A DNA stretch of 64,000 bases from Icerya purchasi (GCA_039619475.1 CM077115.1:299213756-299277755), one strand, 5' to 3'; positions 1 through 12,260 are shown, counted from the stretch's first letter. The notes: generated by a model from the letters alone, not told the origin. Translations and numbers: made by a program.

Positions 1-604
1 GAGGACACAATAAAACGGCATATAGGAGATAGTTGGATGAAAAGGTCGTTACGTAAGAGTGTGATATACATATAAACAACGGATGGTGATGGTAGAGGCG
101 GTGTTTAAAAGTGATTAGAAATTAATTTCCCTCACCATGCACGCCGCTTGGTTATGCGGTCTCTCTGCCGGCTCTCTTCGACTGAGTGTACGTAATTGTG
201 CACAGATGTGTATGTGCGGAGTAATCTTTTTTCGTCCCCGTTTGAATTAGTCGTTACGTCGCAGCTAGGTCGCCTGCTGCAATTTCAGAAGTGAGTGGGA
301 TGTGTTTTCGTTGAAGTTTGTGTGAAGCGTGGCATTGTATTTCACAGTTGGCTGTTAAAGATAGTTTAATCGTAATTCGTCTATTAACGCGAAACACGGA
401 GCATATGATACGTGTTCCGTGACGAGTAACACTACTACGAATTTACAGTTTAAAAAACAGTCTGTAGTTATATTTTCTATATTATACTAAAAAAAGTATT
501 TAAACTTTTAACGGAATTCTCAAAAAGCGCCCATTTTTTTCTTCTTTTTGTTCAAGTCGCATTTGTTTAAAATTATTCTTGTCTACCTCCTTTTTTTGTT
601 TTTT
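1..604. other. Intergenic DNA, no gene seen
   Basis: No supported coding region. The first 350 bases are less AT-rich than the surroundings, and a string near 290 looks like a splice donor, but there is no credible reading frame upstream of it. From about 430 the stretch becomes T-rich. I see nothing further to annotate. Confidence 0.5.
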
Positions 605-993
605 TTGGAAACGCGGCTTGCAGTAGGAGTAAACTGGCAGAAATCGTAATATAACGAAAAAACGTTATGCGTCCCCTCCAGGCGACCTTCGCTCTCGTTC
701 TCTTTCTATTATATACGGGTGTGTGCGCGTGTCTGCGTGCGAGCGAGTATCGAGATTCGGGCTGCAAGCATTGTGCGCAGTCAACTGTATAAGCTCAATT
801 CTAAACACGCGTACATTTCATTTAAACTTATTTTTTTATTATATTTTCATTTTAGAATTAACGTTATTAATCATATACTGCGATCATGAAGCTGTTATAG
901 TTTTGAAACGCGTTAATGTTTAATTTTAAATATACTTTTTTTTGTTTTTGTTTTAATTCATACCGGATTTATATCGTGTCGTTATTGCAATTG
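605..993 (+). repeat. Dispersed repeat R, copy 1, left part
   Basis: The segment closely matches the reverse complement of 22,560-22,880. Shared blocks include a run ending in GTAAACTGGCAGAAAT, the stretch CCAGGCGACCTTC, TTTCTATTATATACG, GAGCGAGTATCGAGATTCGGG and, further right, TTTTTGTTTTAATT followed by TTATTGCAATT. The match stops where the I-like LINE begins and a second block (6,240-6,320) resumes after it. No coding potential is evident. It could be the 5' region or LTR-like end of an unrecognised element; the class is unknown. Confidence 0.75.
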
Positions 994-1271
994 TTGGATT
1001 TCAATACATTTTAAACGTGAAAGTGAACAGTCGTGCGCGCTCTTGTGTTCTAAATACAGTTTTTTTTTCTCTTTTTCTTATCTTATCTCTTTCCTTTTTT
1101 CTGATATGTGTTAAATTTATCTCTTTTTTTTTTGTACTCTACCTTTTTTTTGTTTGGTGATAATTTCGACGTAAACAAGAAGCTCCAGTATCGCTAACTG
1201 CCTGTATGGTGGAAAAACCCATCGAACACGTTTACAAATATTCCATTATCGCTAACTGCCACCGGTTCAAA

Positions 1272-2753
1272 CATGCGTACAAACGGTAAACCAGCTTTAT
1301 CATATGCTTCTATCGCTCAATTCGATAAACCTCCTTCACGTGACCAAGCAATCGTCATCCACGTTAATAAAGATGATAAACTAAAAGACTGTATACAATG
1401 TATCGGCACCCCCTGATACCTCCGAAAGACATATTATTTGCATCTCGTATATCGAATATAGATAATATAAAAAAATGGACCGGAATTAAGAAAACAGAAG
1501 ATCTAGTCAGAATAGCAAAAGATCGAAATCAATTCCAGCAGATAATCCAATCCATACATGATGATTAAGCAATACCCGAATCGGGTGGCACGAGAAGAAG
1601 AAGAAGAATATCGAATAACCGTCTATGCGTGTACTTAGCTTCAATCAAAATAGCAGACGACCTAATTCAATCCCGCTCACAAATCACTGTAAACTCACGT
1701 ATCCTAAAACTACGTAAACTGATCAATTCCGCTAAACGCCTAATAATTTCTAACGCCTCCCCCCACATACCCCACTCCGTCATCGAACGCAAATTAGTGT
1801 ATATCAATCTAAAACTAACAGCGCCAGTTAGCTACTTGAAAGCTGGTATTACCGAAGACCAATACCGACATACATATATACAGCTTTAGAAGACAAACTT
1901 ATATAATTAATGACCCTGAAGAACCTATTCTAATACCTGCATTCATCCACATCGAGTACGAAGACGAGAAATTCACTGTATACCTCTCGGGCAACGGACA
2001 CCTACTGCAGTCTTTGCAAAACCAATGAACATTCTACTGCAAGGTGTACTATCAAAGATCAAGAGAACAAAATTAGGACGACCACTCGCGATCAAACACC
2101 AATCAACCACGTATCTGCGCCAACGACATCATCAACCAGTCTGCTTGTAGATCCGTTACTCAATGTGAATCTCTCACCAACTCCGCTGAACCTCCCTCCC
2201 GCGGCCAAACAGGCCGTTAAAAAAGAAATTATGGATAATGCGACTACGACTACAGATGAAAATCAAGAAAAAGTCTCTATCGATCAACCCTCGATAAACA
2301 CACAACAACTGAAAAATACATCACCAGCAACACTAACTTCAACGAAGAGAGTATTATCCGCCAGCTCCTCTCCTGAAAGCACAGACACTAACTTGAGCTC
2401 CTTGAAACAGAAAGTTAAAAAAAATAAAACCGATCGACACTGATGCCGCACAAACTAGGAACGCTTTACTCTCAGCATTGGATGCCATCGAAAGCCGATA
2501 TAAGACACTCCCAAACGCCCTCAGCTTCGATCAACTACTACAACTAATCCTGACGAACAAACCAAACCTTCCAGCACAAGAAATCGTCAAAACAATCACC
2601 ACCGAAGAAGTTAACATAGAAACTGTATCAATCCAGCTCCATACGGCTCACTCCATCGTGGCAGATAGAGGATTGAAAATCCGTATCACCAAACTAATCA
2701 CGAAATTGAAAACGACCCCGAATGGAGACGTCAATAACACAATGGAATATTAA
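1272..2753 (+). pseudogene. ORF1 (gag-like RNA-binding protein) of the I-like LINE, broken
   Basis: The ORF probably starts at the ATG at 1272 (MRTNGKPALSYASIAQF). In this family the protein binds LINE RNA and forms the ribonucleoprotein. The frame is lost near 1410 in a run of C, interrupted by a nested insertion (1459-1607), resumes at about 1608 and shifts again near 1875 and 1995. A zinc knuckle, CSLCKTNEHSTARC (CX2CX4HX4C), lies at 2006-2047 in a frame different from the preceding residues. The C-terminal part (2165-2443, then 2478-2753) is rich in Ser, Thr and Lys. It ends at a TAA at 2751-2753 and overlaps ORF2 by 32 bases. Frame breaks show it is non-functional. Confidence 0.8.
1459..1607 (+). 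mobile_element. Short 5'-truncated LINE 3' end nested in ORF1
   Basis: The 149-bp insert is bordered by identical 10-bp copies of ATATCGAATA at 1449-1458 and 1608-1617. Removing the insert and one copy rejoins the gag reading frame exactly, which confirms the insertion. The insert translates to a LINE C-terminus (WTGIKKTEDLVRIAKDR, then stop) and ends in a GAA microsatellite, CGAGAAGAAGAAGAAGAA. This is how strongly 5'-truncated RTE-like LINE copies end. It is too short to classify further. Confidence 0.8.
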
Positions 2754-5700
2754 CGGATTCTACAACAACCATGACGAACTCCGCCAACTACTCTCGCTCA
2801 AACAACCTATAATCACTTGCCTCCAAGAAACCCACCTCTTACCAAAACACAAACCGACGATAAGAGGCTACCAAATCTACCGCCAAGACTGCAGCAGAGG
2901 TCTCAAAGCATCTGAAGGCGTAGCTACCCTCATCCGAGACTCTGTTATCGTTAACCACTGCTCACAAACTCAATCAAACATCCAAAATGTGACCATTCGA
3001 GTCACAATCTGCTGCCGTCCTCAACTTGTGAACTTGACAATCTGCAACATATATATACCCCCTGATGAAGACCCAACTTACAACGACCTCTTCCACCTCA
3101 TTCATCAACTGCCTCAGCCGTTCATCATTCTAGGAGATATGAACGCTCATCACACCGCTTGGGAAGCTACTAGAAATAACAACAAAGGATACATAATCAA
3201 TAAAATCCTCCAGGACGACTGTCAACTAATCCTGCTAAACAACGGCCAACAAACCAGATTCAACAGCTCTAATGGAACCATCTCTGCGATCGACTTGTCA
3301 ATTGTCTCATCCGACATTGCTCACCGATTCAATCGGAAAACGCATTCCGACCTGTGTAATAGTGACCATTTTCCTATACTTATTCATATCTCCACCACCT
3401 CGATGAACCAACAACTTCCTACAACCCAAAGATGGCTTCTAAAAAAGGCGGATTGGAATAAATTCAAATCAATTTGCGCCCTCCCACTCCCTAAACCATC
3501 AGCAGACATCGACTCCTGTATCCTAAACTTCAACCAACACATCTTACACGCAGCTGAAAACTCGATACCAAAATCCTCCGGCAGAATATCCACAAAAAAT
3601 GTTCCTTGGTGGAATGAAGACCTCAAACTAGCCATCAAAAATCTCAATAAGGCCCTTGCTAAGTTCCGAAGAACCAGAATCACAAGCGATCTCACCAACT
3701 TCCGCCGTTACCGAGCAGTAGCCCGTAGACTATCCAGGTAACTGAAGAAACAGAGCTGGAACTCCTTTATAACCTCTATAGACGAGCACTCTGACCAAAC
3801 CGAACTCTGGCGGAAAATAAGGATCCTAAACGGCGCTAAACAGCCCTTGAATGCAATCACCCTAAAAAAAGGAGATACTTACACGCAAGACTCTGACGAA
3901 ACCGCTAACCTACTTGGCTCAAGTTTTACACAGACCTCATCTGATGTAAACTACACCCCGACGTTCATGAATTTCAAAAAAGCAGAAGATTCCTACGATC
4001 TAAACAGTGACGATTCAGAAGAATTCAACACCCCCATCACCATGCCGGAGCTCTCCAACGTCGTCAAGCGCCTGAAGCCTAACACGTCACCTGGTCCAGA
4101 TAATATTCCGTCTGCCTTCATCAAAAATCTACCCGATACCCTTAGAACAGAACTGCTGAGTATATTTAACTCAATATGGAAAGAAGGCACATTCCCCAAG
4201 ATCTGGAGCAAGGCCATCACTATACTTATCTTGAAACCAGGAAAGGACCGCTTCCTACCAACATCATATCGACCCATTTCTCTTACCTGTGTCATGTGCA
4301 AACTACTGGAAAAATAGTCGCCATCAGACTGACCTGGTATCTCGATAAACAAAAAATTCTATCAAAAAACCAATGTGGATTCAGAAAGCAACGAAGCACT
4401 ACCGACCACCTACTGGGACTGCAAAACGAAATCCTGCAGTCGTTTAAACACAATGAGTACCTAGTAGCCATCTTCTTCGATATAGAAAAGGCGTACGACA
4501 CCACCTGGCGATTCGGAATCCTGAAAGAACTCACGAGTTTTGGAATCAGAGGGCGTCTGGTAAAATTTATCAATAACTTCTTGAATAATCGCACGTTTAT
4601 GGTCAGAGTAGGAAATACTCTTTCAAATGAATACCAACAAGAAAACGGAGTCCCTCAAGGCAGTGTCCTTAGTATCTACTGCTTCCTAATCCTGATAAAC
4701 ATTATCTCCGCAACCATTCCACTTCCTATTAACCACAAACTTTTCGCTGACCACTTAAACATAACTGTTAAAACTACAAACCTACAGTTCGCAGAGAGCC
4801 TTCTCCAAGCATGCTTGGACAATCTAGCGAACTGGAGTGAACGCGCGGGACTCAAATTCTCTGTCGAAAAAACGAAAGGCGTCATCTTCACGAGAAAACG
4901 CAAACACCGACCCGTAAGTCTAACACTCAACGATCAACAACTAAAGTTTTCTGAAGAAGCTCGTTTTCTCGGATTAATCTTTGACAAAAAACTTCGATGG
5001 AGAAACCACATCCTATCCTTGAAGAACCGAAGTCTTTCATCACTGAACATACTGAAGATGCTGAACAACAGGAAATTCGGACCCAGCTGTTCCACATTAC
5101 TAAAAGTATACAAAAGTTTAATCCGACCAAAACTCGACTACGGCTGCATCGTCTACTCATCCGCCTCCAAAGGCCTGCTCCAAAGTCTTGACACGATCCA
5201 AAATTCGGGCCTCCGTATAGCTCTACGAGCCTTCCGAACTACGCCTGCCTCCAGTATGCACGTGCTCGCCGGTATTCCTCCCCTGAAATACCGCCGACAA
5301 ACATTATCGGTCGATTACGCCCTATCAATCTTAAGTTACCCGAACCATCCAAACCACAGCATTTACAGTCCATCAAACCCATTATACAGAGACGGTACCC
5401 TCGCTGCCCAAGGCTACTTCAAATGTCATGACGAATTTACGCTGGACATCCCGAATTATCTACTTAAGCGCATGCCTTCCGCCGATCCACCGTGGAGTCC
5501 AAACCACCATGAAGGCACCATTTACATCATGATCTTTGATCACCTTCCCACACTATCGACCAACGCCGCCGTACCAGTGTTACACCCAAGCGAACTGAAG
5601 AAATACGCAAAATACAAAATAATGTCTGATTGGGAGGTTGAGTGGAACAGCAGCTATTCGAACAAACTACTGGCAATTAAACGGACGATTACTGACTGGA

Positions 5701-5993
5701 CTTACGTTATAGGCAAAGCTGCATCAAACCGGGATATCGAATCAACCTTGAATAGAATCTATCTAGGTCATACTCTAACCACCCATGCATACCTGTTGGA
5801 CCACCAGGAGCCTCTAGCCTGTACTCAATGCAATTGCCAGATCACAGTCAAACACATCATCACTGAATGTCCCATCTACAGTGCCGAACGGCAACAATCC
5901 GCACTTACAGACGATCACTCCGCGAATTTAAACATAAATAACCTATACAGACTTATTAAATTTATAAATATTACAAACCTTAAAATAATGTAA
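2722..5993 (+). pseudogene. ORF2 (endonuclease-reverse transcriptase) of the I-like LINE, broken
   Basis: ORF2 would nick target DNA and copy LINE RNA at the nick. The endonuclease part (2722-3738) shows QWNINGF, LQETHL, GDMNAHHTAW, AIDLSIVSSD and SDHFPI. An in-frame TAA at 3739-3741 ends it, and the same frame continues into RT with NTSPGPDNIPSAFI and SYRPISLTCV. A frameshift near 4310 moves RT to a new frame, which runs to 5993 with GFRKQRSTTDHLLG, FFDIEKAYDTTW, GVPQGSVLS and the thumb. The catalytic box reads FADH (4743-4754) instead of FADD, so one metal-binding Asp is lost. No RNase H motifs occur before the C-terminal CTQCNCQITVKHIITEC. One stop, one frameshift and the FADH change make it inactive. 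Confidence 0.9.
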
Positions 5994-6067
5994 ATAACCT
6001 CACCCGAGGTGATAGCCCCCTCCCTGGCAATATGTACCTCGTAAATAATAAAATAAAAATAAAATTA
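5994..6067 (+). other. 3' UTR hairpin and TAA-type tail of the I-like LINE
   Basis: Right after the ORF2 stop, TCACCCGAGGTGA at about 6000-6012 can fold as a 5-bp stem with a 3-base loop. A short A/T-rich tail made of AATAAA/TAA-like units follows up to the right target-duplication copy. LINE RTs recognise the 3' end of their own RNA, so the hairpin may be part of that signal (inference). Confidence 0.5.
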
Positions 6068-6137
6068 TTGGATTTAAATCCTTACTTTCCATTTTTACAT
6101 TGAGAAAAGGATAAAAAATAAAATATACAAATTACAG

Positions 6138-6186
6138 ATAGATAGATAGATTGAGAGAGAGAGAGAGAGAGTGAGAGAGTGAGAGT
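6138..6186. repeat. (GATA)n-(GA)n microsatellite
   Basis: About four GATA units are followed by a GA tract with occasional GT interruptions. Confidence 0.9.
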
Positions 6187-6239
6187 TGAATGAAAAAGGA
6201 TAGCGTTTTTAGGCGTGACGAAAATACACTTATAGAATC

Positions 6240-6320
6240 AATAGAAATTTACATATTAAATCACGTTTAGAGTTGAAAAAATAACGTAAGGAGCTTCGCT
6301 CCTGACGGGGGTCCCCCATG
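6240..6320 (+). repeat. Dispersed repeat R, copy 1, right part
   Basis: AAATCACGTTTAGAGTTGAA and the block CTGACGG...GTCCCCC match the reverse complement of 22,250-22,312. In this copy GGAGCTTCGCTCC and GGGGGTCCCCC are small perfect hairpins. Together with 605-993 this is the repeat split by the I-like LINE. Confidence 0.65.
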
Positions 6321-8959
6321 ATACATTCATAAATAGGTTTTACAAACTGTTATGTATCGTCAAGCATTTGCTTGTTGATGAAACGTTACGTAATATTATT
6401 TACTTTAAACATTATTATTAAATTAATAACATTATTAATTACTAAACTTACATAACATTTACACACACACACATACAAAAACACAAACACACATTTTTAC
6501 ATACATATAAATTAATGCACATATACGAGAGAATAAGTATGTTACAGTTTCTACCAAAATTAACGTACCGCCCCCCGCTTGGGCTTAAACGAAAACGGTT
6601 TTGATTCTATATCCCCTCGTGAAAGAATGAAACCGGTATCTTGTTTGGTTTGTTTACAATGTCTCTTCGAAATAGAGCGGCGAAGTGTAATACGGTTTTT
6701 GTGAGCAAAAATCATAATTTCACTGAAATTCATCGACAAATATGTTAAGAGGAAGGACGAGATTATATGAAAGATGAAGCGTGCAGCGGTCGGCTTTTTA
6801 AGCTTGTCGAATCTCTCACTCTTTCGGATCACCCGTGTGTTCGACCATTTATAAGCAGCCCTGGGAGAAGAGAGTATCGCGAATGACGAAGAAGTGAAGA
6901 ATTTCGTTATAAATTGGTTAGCCGAAGTTGGACGGACGTTTTTAAGGCATCGAAAAATTGGTACCACATTACAATAAGTGCTCGAGTATTTTAGGGAGAA
7001 AAGGTTGTAGATTTCAAAAATATTTACGATTTTTTTTTTTTTTTTTTTTTTTTATCGCGAAGTGTAACTTATTGATAGACCCTCATACCTTCATACACAT
7101 AAAATATGCAAACATCTTATTTTATATTAATTAAAACTATATATATATATATATAGTTATATACTTTCACATACGTACACACATATATTTGTATACACGC
7201 ACGTACCTTTATATAAGATACATACATATAAATATTCACATACAACAAACCCATACGCACGTACATGTTTTATGTAATGCAGTGAGACAAAAATTGTAGA
7301 AACATGTTTCCGCTATTGATTAAATATATATTACATTTACTTCTCGTTTAATGTCAGGCAGACAATTTGACGATTTTTCTGTACGATAGTTAAATATATT
7401 CACCATCATTACATCATTTATAGCTGATAAAACAATTTTTCATAGTGTCCCTATGTTCCATCAAGCATCCCAGTCTTCAACACACTTTTCGATGTTATGC
7501 TATAGATACCCGCGTGATGTTCGTACTTTTCATTTCTTATTCTCTTAATTTCTCTTGGATACTGACTATATAGCCTAATAATTCCATTTTTATGATCTTA
7601 TTCTATCTATTATATCCGCAACTTATTTTATCCCGTATTCGTCCGTTTATGGTCCATTTTCAGTATCACTGACGACATACCCCACAATGGTCTGAAGTGA
7701 TTTTAACGAGCAGCTGTTTAGTTACAAAATATTCCCCCGAAATTTGTGGGGTTCTTGGCTAGCGAAATAAATTAGTACTGAATTTGAGAAAAAAATTAAA
7801 AATAGTATTATAAATCCGAAAAATAGTATTTTTATAAATTTCTGGATATACATATATATGAAAACAATTACGTGTTTCGCGGCTATAATTAATAAGAAAT
7901 ATTTTAAGAAAATGATATTTTTTTCAAACGATATTTTAATAAATATGAATAAAACTACTAATTTTAGCTTTTTCGCGATTTCTTTCAGGTGAATTTAAAT
8001 TAAAAAACTGTCAACTTCGATATCGTAAAAACGAAAAAGATGCGATGCTGCCTTATCGTATCATCATAAATTCCATAAATTTCAGGAATATTTCGAAACG
8101 AAACGGCTCCTAATGGGAAACATTTTAGATGCTTCTGACATTAACTTGTGTTTGCTTTCCTTTTCAACGTGCATGTCACAAGCGTACCTTATTACGAGAA
8201 GAATGTATCGATTAAAATGTTTCATTTTCAGGATTCTTCTTTTGGAAGTAATTCTAATTTTTCATATTATTCTTTCTGGCTCTTATTTCCAAAAAAATTA
8301 GTAAACCGGATTTTCTAAGGATATATATTTGTTTTCATTAACTGTTTCTACATAAATATATATACTTTTTTCCCTTTTAAAGTTCAATATCATCCCGTAT
8401 TATTTGCATACTTAAGCCTGAAAATTTACTAAAGCCGTTAAGTTCGTTTGTCCAATTCACAACATCTTGCACGTTGTTTTCCGCTGAAATTATTTCGTCA
8501 GCAAATGCGAGCTAACTGAGGTATTTATAATCTTTGTTTAATCCCTTCCCAGCCTAATTCAGCTCGGAAAATATTTGGTCTAACACCGCTGCGATTATAT
8601 TTGGAAATACGAGTCTTATCTCTCTTATTCATCTTTTTATGCTCTTGTTCGCGTCACCGAATTTTAAGAATACCGTGGCATTTTTTTTTTTTTTTTTTTT
8701 TTTGAATGGGATTTCTGTTCATGGTTTATTTACTCCATCACTTTGCAGCGTTTTCGATACTCCTATGGACGAGTAAACAGAGCTGAAAGCTTTTAAAGAT
8801 CGTTCGTATTCCTTATAACAATTAACGACATTTCTGATGCGTTATAGATTACGCATTTGCTTATGTGATATTTAATTTTTGCATTTTGCTGTTTATTATT
8901 TTTCTTCATAAATCACCGGTAGATCGGGGTTATTATACATGTAGGTTTTTTTATTCTTT
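6321..8959. other. AT-rich intergenic DNA with simple repeats
   Basis: CA-rich tracts lie near 6460-6500, a T-run at 7030-7053, (TA)n at 7140-7156 and another T-run at about 8680-8703. Segment 7,440-7,690 read on the minus strand contains a weak LINE-like string, not enough to call. No gene seen. Confidence 0.5.
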
Positions 8960-9804
8960 TTGAATTTTTCTTTTTGCGGATATCAGCAGTGCTTAATTGT
9001 TTTGTTCCGGTTTTGGGATGTATTTCTAGTCCATAATCACGAGCCATACGGGGTTCACAAATACCTGATTGTTTCTGATTCCAAAGGCGTTCTTCAAACC
9101 ATCTCCTCTCCTCCTTCTCATACTTCTGACGGCATCATCCTCTCTATTCAATCTCTTGTCTCCTCTTTGTTCTCGTTCCACTCCATTATTCCAATATTGA
9201 GGGCAATAACTTAGCTGACTCTTTGGCTCGCTCAGCCGCCCGCATTGGTCCTTTCCTCGACTCTTTCCCTTCCTGAGACATTCTTTCTCTATCACGCTCT
9301 GATCATTCTAGATTTTGGTCTGACATGTATCCATCTTTATTCTCAAATCATTATTCATACTTCCGTCTTATTCAACCGGTTTTTCCTGCCTTGGTTTCAA
9401 TCTATTCCTACCTGTCGTCGTTCCACTGTTGTTTCCTTAATTAAGCTTAGAATCAATCATTCTCTACTCCCCTCTTTTCGCTTTCGTTTTTCTTTAGCTC
9501 TTTCTCCTTTCTGCTCTCTTCACGCTTCTGAGCCTTCTTGTATCTGTGATTCATATCACATCCTATTCGAATGTTCTGCACTCTCTAACGAACAATCCTT
9601 TCTTTACACCCAACTTTTAGTTTTGGCTCTTCCTACTCCCTTTAACGCTGCCTGTATTCTTTCCTTCCCATTGCCTTCAGTTGTTCCATTGCCGCTGTCC
9701 TTTGTCTTTTCCATTTCTGACCGCCTGGCTATTTAGTTATAACTCTTAATTTTTCATGTTGTTGGGTTAAGGCCGCTGGCGCGCCCAGGGTAGGAAAAAA
9801 AAAA
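8960..9804 (+). pseudogene. LINE family A, copy 1: RNase H and C-terminal tail
   Basis: This is the 3' end of an R1/LOA-like non-LTR retrotransposon. The first frame (8960-9214) has the RNase H motif KYLIVSDSKGVLQTI, with its Asp codon at 9077-9079. After a frameshift, GNNLADSLARSAA gives the last RNase H Asp (9217-9219). The 9245-9736 frame carries the C-terminal region RRSTVVSLIKLRINHSLLP, then a Cys/His cluster CICDSYHILFEC, ending DRLAI-stop. The 3' UTR contains GCCGCTGGCGCGCCCAGGG and a poly(A) at 9795-9804. It is a 5'-truncated, frameshifted copy. Related copies lie at 13,441-14,130, 37,700-37,990 and, as a bare tail, 32,505-32,540. Confidence 0.8.
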
Positions 9805-11357
9805 TACTTCGATTCTTTTAATTCAGGTTGATTTTAACATTCCCGCTGCTACGTCACCAGCTGTTTTGCCATTTTTCACTTATTCCAATGCTTAACTTTT
9901 GTTACTGGAAACCGAATCGAATTTCTCGTATTATGTCTTGTTCGTGATTTCTTCGCTGACAGTTCCGTAGATTTCGCAGGTTCTGATTTGACTGCTATCA
10001 GTGTTGGCGTTTTTATTTTTATTCAGTATTAGCGAGAGTACCCTTCCGACAGTTTCTCGTTATTCATCCGTCTTTTCACTCCAGCTGTCCTCTCGACCAC
10101 CTTCTTCACTATATCGCTAATAGATATTGACCGTGATGTAATTTATTTTTGAAAATCTTGTAGATTGCTTCGTTATAAGTTTCTAATTTTGAACTTTTGT
10201 ACTTACTAGTCTGTGATCGCCACTTATTTTGAAACTGTTAGTTTACAATATAACTAAAGTATACCTATCATTTTTTTTTTTTTTTGTGATATTTCTATTT
10301 AGTGCGATATGTAAATATTCTTTTGGAATTCCTCTTGAAAAATAAGGTCATGATATAGAAGTTAAGATGTTTTACGAATTAAACAACTTTCTCAGTTCGC
10401 TGTTTTCGTCAATTCCATAATTTCTTAAACACGATTCTTGCCGTTTTTTCCCCCTTATTGTTTACATATAATAATAGTATCTCGTATTATTTTTCTCTTT
10501 GTTAAAAATTGTTCAATTTCTTCGTTTGAGTGAATTTAACATCGTATTATTTCGAGTGCTAAACGACTACTTCGTCAGAATACATTGAATGTAAGTTACC
10601 CGAATTTTTAGTTTTCTGTTTATCAAACAAATCCGGTTCCCCGATATTTCTTCCATCCACCGATCATCAATAAATTTCCCGAATAACTTCCTGTTTCTCT
10701 GTTTCTCGTGTTTCGCGTAACCTAACTGTAAATCATTTAATATTGTTTCTTTTTCGAATTCCATCAGTTTTGCTCGATTATCGCCAAGTGCATGTTAATT
10801 TAATTTCTTTAGATTTTCTGTATATATTGTATATATGCGTAGTTTTTGTCATTCTCCTTTACATTTTCATCCCTTTAAGAATCTTTATACAAACACTTCT
10901 CGCAACTTAACAGTATGTTTAGCATAAACTTTTTGATCTTTAACGTCAGATAACCTGGTGAACTAACATAATATACGCAAGAACAGAAATTTCCTAAAAA
11001 CCACTGTCGTATTGTGAAAATCAAAACTCACCGTAATTGCAGTTCATTAAGCGTTCTCTAAAGAATCGATGAAAAAATTAAGTGATTAAGGATCAAAATT
11101 TATCTCGGTTATTTATTACATCGAGCGATTTTACCACCAATATAAACATTTTTTTTTTTTTTTTGTAATTTCATACCGCAACAATTAATTAATAAAATAC
11201 AGATGAAATTTGGTGGAAAAAATATTTATTATACGCCGGATAATTATCTCCTGGATAATATGTGTGCAGGTATATCGTAAACTGAACTCAACGAGAAAGG
11301 TATCGAAATTTCGGCAACGACAGCGATCAAATTTCAGCGTAAAATACAACATTCTTT
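9805..11357. other. AT-rich intergenic DNA
   Basis: Only short chance frames are present. Poly(T) tracts occur near 10,272 and 11,152. No gene, repeat pair or RNA gene recognised. Confidence 0.5.
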
Positions 11358-11639
11358 ATTTAAAAAATATTATAAATAAAAAACGTGTACTACAGAAATT
11401 ATATTTTAAAAATATTAAAAATAGCCGACATGTTCCGGAGTTACATAAATCATGGCATTAATAAATAAAGTTAAAAGTACAAGCCCAGGGAAAAACCCAA
11501 ACAAGAAACAAAAATAAATGTTAAAACGATATCATTTATTAATGCGATCATTATGGAGTACGTCACTCCAAGTCGGCTATTTTTAATATTTTTAAAATAA
11601 AATTTCTGTAGTACACGTTTTTTATAATATTTTTTGAAT
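11358..11639. repeat. Foldback repeat with ~70-bp arms
   Basis: The arm at 11,358-11,429 is nearly the reverse complement of 11,572-11,639; the shared core is AACGTGTACTACAGAAATT and TTAAAAATAGCCGAC. The spacer is about 140 bp. This is a small foldback or MITE-like structure. I did not find a target duplication and no coding is evident. Confidence 0.7.
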
Positions 11640-12197
11640 ATAGTAATAACAGAAAATGGACAATATTATTTACAACTCAATATGAACAACTTTCTTTATA
11701 AATAAACAAAACGACATAATTACGGTGACAACTAGATAACAATTTTTTTTTCTATTAATTGTAATTGGCTATCTGTATTTTTCGAAAAAATAAGCTACGT
11801 TCGACCAAAGAGATAAACTTCGACAAGGACTAACTAATAGAATTCCTGTCTCAATCACTCGTTTCTATTCTTATCATAGTTTTACTGTTATTTGCTGTGC
11901 CTACCTACCCATAAAAAAAAAAAAAAAACCTACCCATACACTGTAACATATGTATCTGTTCTCACACACACACGTACAATAAACCCTTTTAAGTAGCGCA
12001 ACGGTATCATTTCACACATATACTCGCAATTTCAACATCGTCGGAGCGTAAAATTCAAAACCAAAATCTCTGCCCGACCGCTTGGCCGTCCTACCTAATT
12101 TTATGTGCGGATATTAATGCAAAAGATAGCGCCACAAACCCCTATTAGTATCAATATATATATGTGTATACATATATAATATATATATACATATATA

Positions 12198-12260
<63 letters not shown>

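Larger units (their letters stand above)
1006..6067 (+). mobile_element. I-clade non-LTR retrotransposon, nearly full length, inactive
   Basis: The element has a 5' UTR (about 1006-1271), a gag-like ORF1 with a zinc knuckle, and an ORF2 with AP-endonuclease, reverse transcriptase and a C-terminal CCHC motif. It ends in an A/T-rich TAA-type tail, as is usual for I-clade elements. The flanks suggest a 12-bp target duplication with one mismatch: TTGGATTTCAAT at 994-1005 and TTGGATTTAAAT at 6068-6079. About 5.06 kb lies between, a normal full length. It sits inside dispersed repeat R. Both ORFs are broken, so it cannot move on its own. Family assignment rests on motif order and protein similarity recalled, not on a search. 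Confidence 0.85.

Noticed and set aside
3384..3698. 104-aa minus-strand frame
   Set aside because: Antisense shadow of the I-like LINE endonuclease.
7440..7690. Minus-strand string ADIIDRIRS-stop-KWNY resembling an RTE C-terminus
   Set aside because: Only a few residues fit, and stops fall on the key Trp/Gly/His positions; too weak to call.
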